The translations under genes were made by a program, and so were the position numbers. Positions 58,639-64,000 of a stretch of DNA of 64,000 bases are shown here, one piece after another; position 1 is the first letter of the stretch, and each line of letters opens with the position of its first letter. Origin of the DNA: Mesodorylaimus sp. YZB2_4. Taxonomy: Eukaryota > Nematoda > Enoplea > Dorylaimida > Dorylaimidae. The DNA is taken from NCBI GenBank assembly GCA_030248295.1, contig JASANH010001440.1, forward strand, positions 682,001-746,000. The letters are read 5' to 3'. Under the pieces are notes generated by a model. That model did not search any database, was not told where the DNA came from, and saw only the letters and a program-made list of their open reading frames with translations.

Positions 58639-60814
58639 CTGATTTGTTGCTGAAATGCACTATTTGTGATGGCGATGAGAGCTCAACTAAGGACTACCCT
58701 AAAGAAGACGCGAATGATTTCAATTGTGACTTCCGCAACTTGACATGCAGCTGTGAGAAGATCGATGGTTGCGGGAACAAACCCTCTATCGTTGTCCCAT
58801 ATTGCGATACAACTGATTACTTCGACGACCTCGCCAATCCTTTCATTCAGGGATGCCGAGACATAAAGTGCGAGGCATTCTCTGTTGAAGATAAAAACAA
58901 GAACTGGTTCGTTGTGATGTGGCGTGGGAGAGTGCATTATGGCAGAATCAAGTGGCAAGGAATCAACAAAATCATTGCTAATGAAACTACGGATGCTGGC
59001 GTGTGCGATCAAATTGGCGCGACCCCTGAACAATATGAATTAGAAGGTATGTAGCCCATGCTCTTATTCCGAGTTCTTGAGTTTTCTGCTGCTGTTTTGT
59101 CGCAGCAGTATAGAAAACTTGAGACGATCTGTCATTAGAAATCAGCAGGTTTTCGTAACAAGGGCGCAAAACTTGCGGTTTTGTAATTTCCACTGATGCT
59201 ACTCTTAATTTTTTAGTGTCCACATCGCCCGATCTAATGTGCACTGCGTGTGGTGGTAGTCCATCCAACGCCAAGCTGATGAGCCCCCGACAGGTGGTAA
59301 CTTGTAGGAAGCTGCTCCAATATGAATGCCAGTGCCAAGATTCAAAGTGCCCAGTGCCCTCACTTGTTGTTCCAGTTTGTGACCTAGGAAACGAAGTATC
59401 GACACTAATTTACAACCAAATGTGCACCTCGCAGCTTGTGGAACAGTGCAAATACGCTCAGATTGGGTTGATCGATCGCAAATGGTTTTTATTGCAAACT
59501 GGTAACACAGTGAATCCTGGCGCAGTGCGAGTGCGAGATTCCAAATCGAAGCCTCTCTTGATGGAAATAGACAAACAAGTTCAAGCTAAAGAAGTGTGTA
59601 AAACTTTAGGAAATTTTGCATTTAAAGGTGCGTTTGGCTGTTGGTGCTTCGCAAGAAACGATAACATGCTGAATTATTATTTAGGAGCTGAACCAGCGGA
59701 TACCAGCAGTGGCAAAGAAGGTAGGGAGTCTGATTTCTAAGGTTGACTGAAACCTGCACTCGTATAAGCACCGTGCAAGTGGAAGATGGGATTACAAACA
59801 GCAGGCATGCGGCCCAGCGTGACACATGCAGATTTAGGGTAGAGCTTGGGAGGAGAGATATATATATGTAAAGCATCATAAGTATGGTTTCGATGATATG
59901 AGGACAGTACGGTCAGTGATGAGAAATATCCTTATGGTCTGCCAATGCGACCGGGTGCGCGGAATAATTTATCCAGGCGTAGTTAGAAATAAGTTAGGAC
60001 CCTGATAATTGCGTAGTAGTGCTGTCGCATACCCCCACTGCGAATGCTGTACCTGCATCCCTTGTCCAGAATCGAATCAAAACAATGACAAGTTTCACTA
60101 TCCTTGCATTTCGCACATCTACTTTTAGTCAGCACATACGCCACACTTGGATGTACCGGTTGCGACAATCCAACCTGTTACGGATGCCCTGAAAATTGTT
60201 TTTCACCGGAAGCACCAAAATCCAAGTGCTTGTATGTTCCAGAGGATTTTTCTGCCTATCCCACCTGGAAATCATTGAGTCCTGCAGTTGAATTAAATTG
60301 CTCAGCCTTCATCACTATTCGTTGCATATGCATAAATTGGGACAGTGAAGCCTCTGAATGCACGCCACCGCCAACTAGGAAAGCGAAACATCGCTTAACT
60401 CGCGCAGCAAGAGTAATCCGAAGCGACTTGACGGACACTGGGACCTACCGAAGAGATATGCTCTATCGAACCCAAGATTTATGCGCCCTTGGTTCCGCCG
60501 AAGAAATGGATATCGCACAAACAAAATGGAAAAATTTATGTTTGGCACAAAAATGTGCATACCCACAGCCTGCATTAACCGGATCTTTATCCAGCGCATG
60601 GTTTGTATTCGCCTTTAACGATACTTTTTTGCCAGGAGTCTTGTCCGGTCAGAGCGGAGACCGCATCGCAGTGAATGGTGATCCAATGCCAGCCGAGGAA
60701 TTCTGCGCAGATCTAATCACCTTTGATGCCGAACAAAAGCCGCACCATGGATGGTATGATTTTCAGTCCATGGTCATACCAGAATGGTGGAAGCGGAGAA
60801 GACAGAAGCAGTGA
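58639..60814 (+). CDS. Multi-module secreted cysteine-rich protein (3 modules; 5' end not found)
   Basis: Exons 58639-59046, 59217-59720 and 60129-60814 (TGA) all begin in phase 1, and the first two also end in phase 1; together they encode 532 residues. Each exon carries one module with a common plan: L.C..C, a variable loop, C-x(6)-C-x-C, a C near VP.C, then a C...C pair, a WF.. strand (NWFVVMW, RKWFLLQ, AWFVFAF) and a final cysteine (VCDQIG, VCKTLG, FCADL). The third module has an extra insert with CxxC pairs. No start exon was found nearby. The phase would allow splicing from the signal-peptide exon or module exon of the gene at 55992, so the two may be one alternatively spliced gene. I know of no family with this pattern. 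Confidence 0.7.
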
Positions 60815-62540
60815 TTGAGCGTGGAAGCAACATCGACTTCTGGAAAATGAAAGTTGATTTATTTAAGATAACCGCGGAATCAAGGTTTTTGTGCTTGTAA
60901 TGTATAAGACAAGGTATTGAGGCATATGGTATATTATTCTTTGATTTTGGGATTAGTGCCAAAAATGTCTCGGTCTCAAAGAGTCTGTGCTGATCTCTTT
61001 GAGATCGAATATTACTACGCATCAGCTCTTAGATTGTGAAATTCACACCGCAACTTGACAAGCATATGCCCTGTATCAAGGCGTGCATCTAGTTATATCA
61101 GTACCTACAGTACTGAATGTCAGCAGCTCCTAGTTTTGTGCTCCTTGAAAATGAGATAAATAGTTTGTAGGCTGCATATTTCCCTTTCGAAAGACTTTCG
61201 CTCTGAATTCATAGCGAATCACTTTGGTGCAATGTCGTCCATGAGGCCAAATATTCTTCGCCATCGCTCACATCCTGCTTATAGGTGGACTTTCCCACCT
61301 TTTATTTCACAGTTTTCTCCAATTACGCAACACCCGAGGTGTCAACTAAGCGAGAAAAGCTTGTTTGTGCTAGTTTGTGTTCGACATTTCGCCCCACCGT
61401 TTCGCCCCTGACCTATTGGCCCCTGGAGGCATATTTGGTAAGACAGTGTATAACAATAGTGAAAGCCTCTTAGAAAAACCTGTTCATTTGTGATGATCTG
61501 TAATGCCAGATCTTTATTCAGAAGCAGTGCCGTTGCCGCTCCAGGGCATTGCATTGTTGGCTGTTCGAATCGCTTCAGATCTGGCAGCTTCTGAAACAGC
61601 AAAAGTTGCTGGGAAAAGTACAAAAAACTGAAACTTTCGACAGCAGCGCTTCAAACATAATCTGGAAAACATCATTACAATTGACAACTAAGAACACGTT
61701 TCCAGCAAAACTTTTGAAACAGTCAGATTCACCAAGAAGAAAGTACACAAGAACAAACAATAATACCTCAAGGATAAAATTGACAAAACCATCAAAAAAC
61801 TGGAAAAAATTCACCACACGCGCAGGAAGAATCAAGAAGAGCAACAAACTGCATTTGGAAGAAGCAGGAACGAATATAGCGGTTAAAAGAGTCTAAATCT
61901 ACAAGAAAGCGGTCAAACATACCAAGCATATGTAGAATTTCGTCGAGAAAGACAAGCAAAAAAGCCAAAGGCAGGCGTAAATGTGAAGGAAGAAGTAAGT
62001 TTTGTATTTTCATTGCACACCTATTTCAAAAAGTCCTAAAATATTATCATTCCCTCTCGCGATAAGATACAGGTCCTGCATTGGAAACGCGAATTTTGAT
62101 CTGAACTTTTAATCCACAGAAAAAAATACTAATACCACATGAATTGTCAAATATCTCGGCCAAGCTTGGTCACCCACTTCAATTTCTCTCACTCATGAGG
62201 GATCATCGCCAACAGTTTCGTCGAACTTTATTAAACCAACCTCCGCAATATATCAGAGGCGTATGGCCAACTGGTCAGAAGTCGTCAGCGCCTAAAGTCC
62301 TGTGACATGTTCGAATTATTCTACTGTCGATTTTCAAAAACCTGAGTGTTGGGACCTTAAACTCGCAGCCTAGAACACGAAAACCTGGTTTGGAAAGAGA
62401 CCTGCGTGTTTTTCTCAAAGATTGGGTCCCTAAAACACAAAATTCAAAAATACGCGGGACTTTAGGCACAGACTGCTGCCGCTGCTGCTCTCAGCAAAGC
62501 GCCGCGGCTAGTCGCCGTTACACTTTGCTTCTTCAGCACA
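60815..62540. other. Spacer with a possible decayed paralogue of the module/basic-tail gene
   Basis: Mostly featureless. Fragments at 61339-61473 and 61560-61896, listed separately, look like a cysteine-module start and a basic tail. Confidence 0.35.
61339..61896 (+). pseudogene. Possible decayed copy of the cysteine-module/basic-tail gene
   Basis: From about 61339 a phase-1 frame reads VSTKREKLVCASLC, similar to VSTSPDLMCTAC and VSTYATLGCTGC at the starts of two intact modules, but it soon stops. An 115-codon frame ending at 61896 is Lys/Arg/Thr-rich (PRRKYTRTNNN, SRIKLTKPSKNWKKF), like the tail of the gene at 55992. The order, module then basic tail, is the same. The resemblance is suggestive only. 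Confidence 0.3.
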
Positions 62541-63190
62541 CCCCACTAAAAAAGGTCCATGAAATGGACCAACCCCTAGGTGCTTAGGAATAGAGAACAC
62601 AAACCTGCTACCAAAAAACCGTGCGAAAAATTTCCCTCTCCACGCGCTTCTCTATTCCTAAGCCCTGATATACGCTTGCGTTAGGTATAGCGTGGAGAAT
62701 ACATTGCATGCCGAGTCATAATGCATAGAAGCATTTGCTGCATTGCTTGCATGGTTGGAGGCATGAGATTTTGCTGTTATGGGTTCGGTGCAGTGATTCG
62801 TTTAGTCTTTCAAGTAAACTATGCATTTTGTAAATGGACAGTGCGTTATGTCACTATAACTGTAGGCATATTACGACTGCAAGCTGTAAGTCAATTAATA
62901 GAATGCCAAGTGTGCGGATATAATGGCTGTGTCGGTTACTCATTGTGTCAAAGAGCAAGCTTCCTGTGCAATGTTTATTTCACGTTATACATAGAACGTG
63001 AGTGTAGTGACCGCATGCCTCGAAGCTTCAGCGCTTCAGCAACGCACAACGGTATCATTTGTCAGGGCTTAGGAATAGAGAAGCGCGTGGAGAGGGGAAA
63101 TTTTTCGCACGGTTTTTTGGTGGCAGGTTTGTGTTCTCTATTCCTAAGCACCTAGGGGTTGGTCCATTTCATGGACCTTTTTTAGTGGGG
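62541..63190. mobile_element. Very young MITE, 650 bp, ~128-base near-identical inverted arms
   Basis: Arms 62541-62668 and 63062-63190 start CCCCACTAAAAAAGGTCCAT and differ by one substitution and one single-base indel. Each arm contains its own small hairpins: GGTCCAT-GAA-ATGGACC, and CTTAGGAATAGAGAA facing TTCTCTATTCCTAAG. The 390-base centre encodes nothing recognised. No certain target duplication was seen. Confidence 0.85.
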
Positions 63191-63749
63191 GTCTCGCTTA
63201 CTGGCAGGTTGCCAGTAAAAGTATATGGCATGATTGGCGCTGTGGATGATTTGTCGACCGAATTAACAACACTAGATAAGTGAACAAATAAATTTCACTT
63301 CAAAGAATCACGACGACATCAAGTCTCGGCTTCTGGTCGAAAATATGTCCAAGTTGTGCCATCCCAGATGCCCACCGACCGTGCCAAAAATCCCCCACTG
63401 TACTTTCCACAGCCCACACACGCAAAACACACGCCCCCCTCCCCTCGCCTATGGCGCTAATCTCTATTCCCTAAGCTAACCCGCGCTTACGATGAATTGC
63501 ACAACGTCAACGCAACCCGCCCGCCTATAAACAAACATGCGACCCTAACGAAATCACGGCACACCAAATAGCCAAATCGCTATTTCGCGTACCACCATCG
63601 ACAAAATTTTCTTTTCCACCTGATTTCAAAAAAATTACCCTTATTTTCTACTGTACAGCGAAAACTTCTCTACAAACTTCATATCTAAGCCAACTATGTC
63701 AACACTCAAAATTTCCGTGGACAGAAAACTGGAATAAAATCTACTTACA
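63191..63749. other. Spacer after the young MITE
   Basis: Nothing recognised beyond C-rich, low-complexity stretches near 63420-63450. Confidence 0.35.
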
Positions 63750-63856
63750 CTTGAAAAACTCGTTAAAATGATTTCATAATCGTTAACACATTCTACTCCT
63801 TTAAAACTTGCTACCCAACCTAACAACAATGCATAAAAACATTTATGAAATTCCAT
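63750..63856 (-). CDS. Possible first exon of a secreted protein
   Basis: The minus-strand ATG at 63856-63854 opens a signal-peptide-like sequence (MEFHKCFYALLLGWVASFKG) that reaches a GTAAGT donor near 63745-63750. The following exon would lie at lower coordinates, but I could not identify it. Weak call. Confidence 0.3.
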
Positions 63857-64000
63857 ATATAACCTAATTATAACCTACTCCACTAAAACATGCTGGCATT
63901 TCAAAATAACCTACAAACCCGATTACTAATCCACAATATATTCCCTTTCCTCCAAAAGCTTGCTCTACAGGCTAACTTCCACCGATGCACAGAAATACGA

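Overview
The window looks like nuclear DNA of an animal, most probably a nematode. Genes on both strands are split by short introns (about 50-60 bases are common) that end in TTTCAG-type acceptors. The seven-transmembrane receptor is of the nematode chemoreceptor (Srx/Srt) style, and several genes encode cysteine-rich secreted proteins. There are no operons, ribosome binding sites or CRISPR arrays. All gene models were spliced by hand from the sequence; where I give an exon list, the reading frame was checked across every junction. The species cannot be named from this window.

Layout. 1-11.5 kb: two tandem prolyl 4-hydroxylase alpha genes. The first is cut by the window edge, carries an in-frame stop, and has a complete 3.55 kb piggyBac transposon in one intron. 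11.8-15.4 kb: a DNA transposon with about 700-base terminal inverted repeats, TTAA target duplications and a decayed coding core. 17.2-18.4 kb: a chemoreceptor-like GPCR. 21.7-23.0 kb: an intronless alpha-1,3-fucosyltransferase. 23.3-27.5 kb: non-autonomous elements and repeats, including a Mutator-like MITE, a fold-back element and a GC-rich island. 28.4-33.4 kb: a complete DEG/ENaC channel gene with a SINE and a MITE in its second intron. 35.4 kb: a dead reverse transcriptase fragment. 36.9-39.7 kb: a secreted M1 metallopeptidase with an intact zinc site but a lost GAMEN motif. 42.4-43.6 kb: an ionotropic-receptor-like channel. 45.4-47.2 kb: a decayed second DEG/ENaC gene. 47.7-50.2 kb: a secreted NIDO/EGF protein built from a duplicated three-part unit. 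51.2-53.8 kb: two tandem paralogues for secreted cysteine-rich proteins of 226 and 230 residues. 56-60.8 kb: an unfamiliar secreted family made of phase-1 cysteine-rich module exons, one of them joined to a long lysine/arginine-rich tail. 62.5-63.2 kb: a very young 650-base MITE.

How the genes relate. Many products are secreted or act at the cell surface: collagen processing, ectopeptidase, Golgi fucosylation, Na+ and ligand-gated channels, a chemoreceptor and three families of disulfide-rich extracellular proteins. They share no obvious single pathway. The parts least explained by known families are the module gene(s) at 56-61 kb, the paired cysteine-rich genes at 51-54 kb and the repeated unit of the NIDO protein. 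On the genome-dynamics side, the intact piggyBac and the near-identical arms of the 62.5 kb MITE suggest recent transposition.
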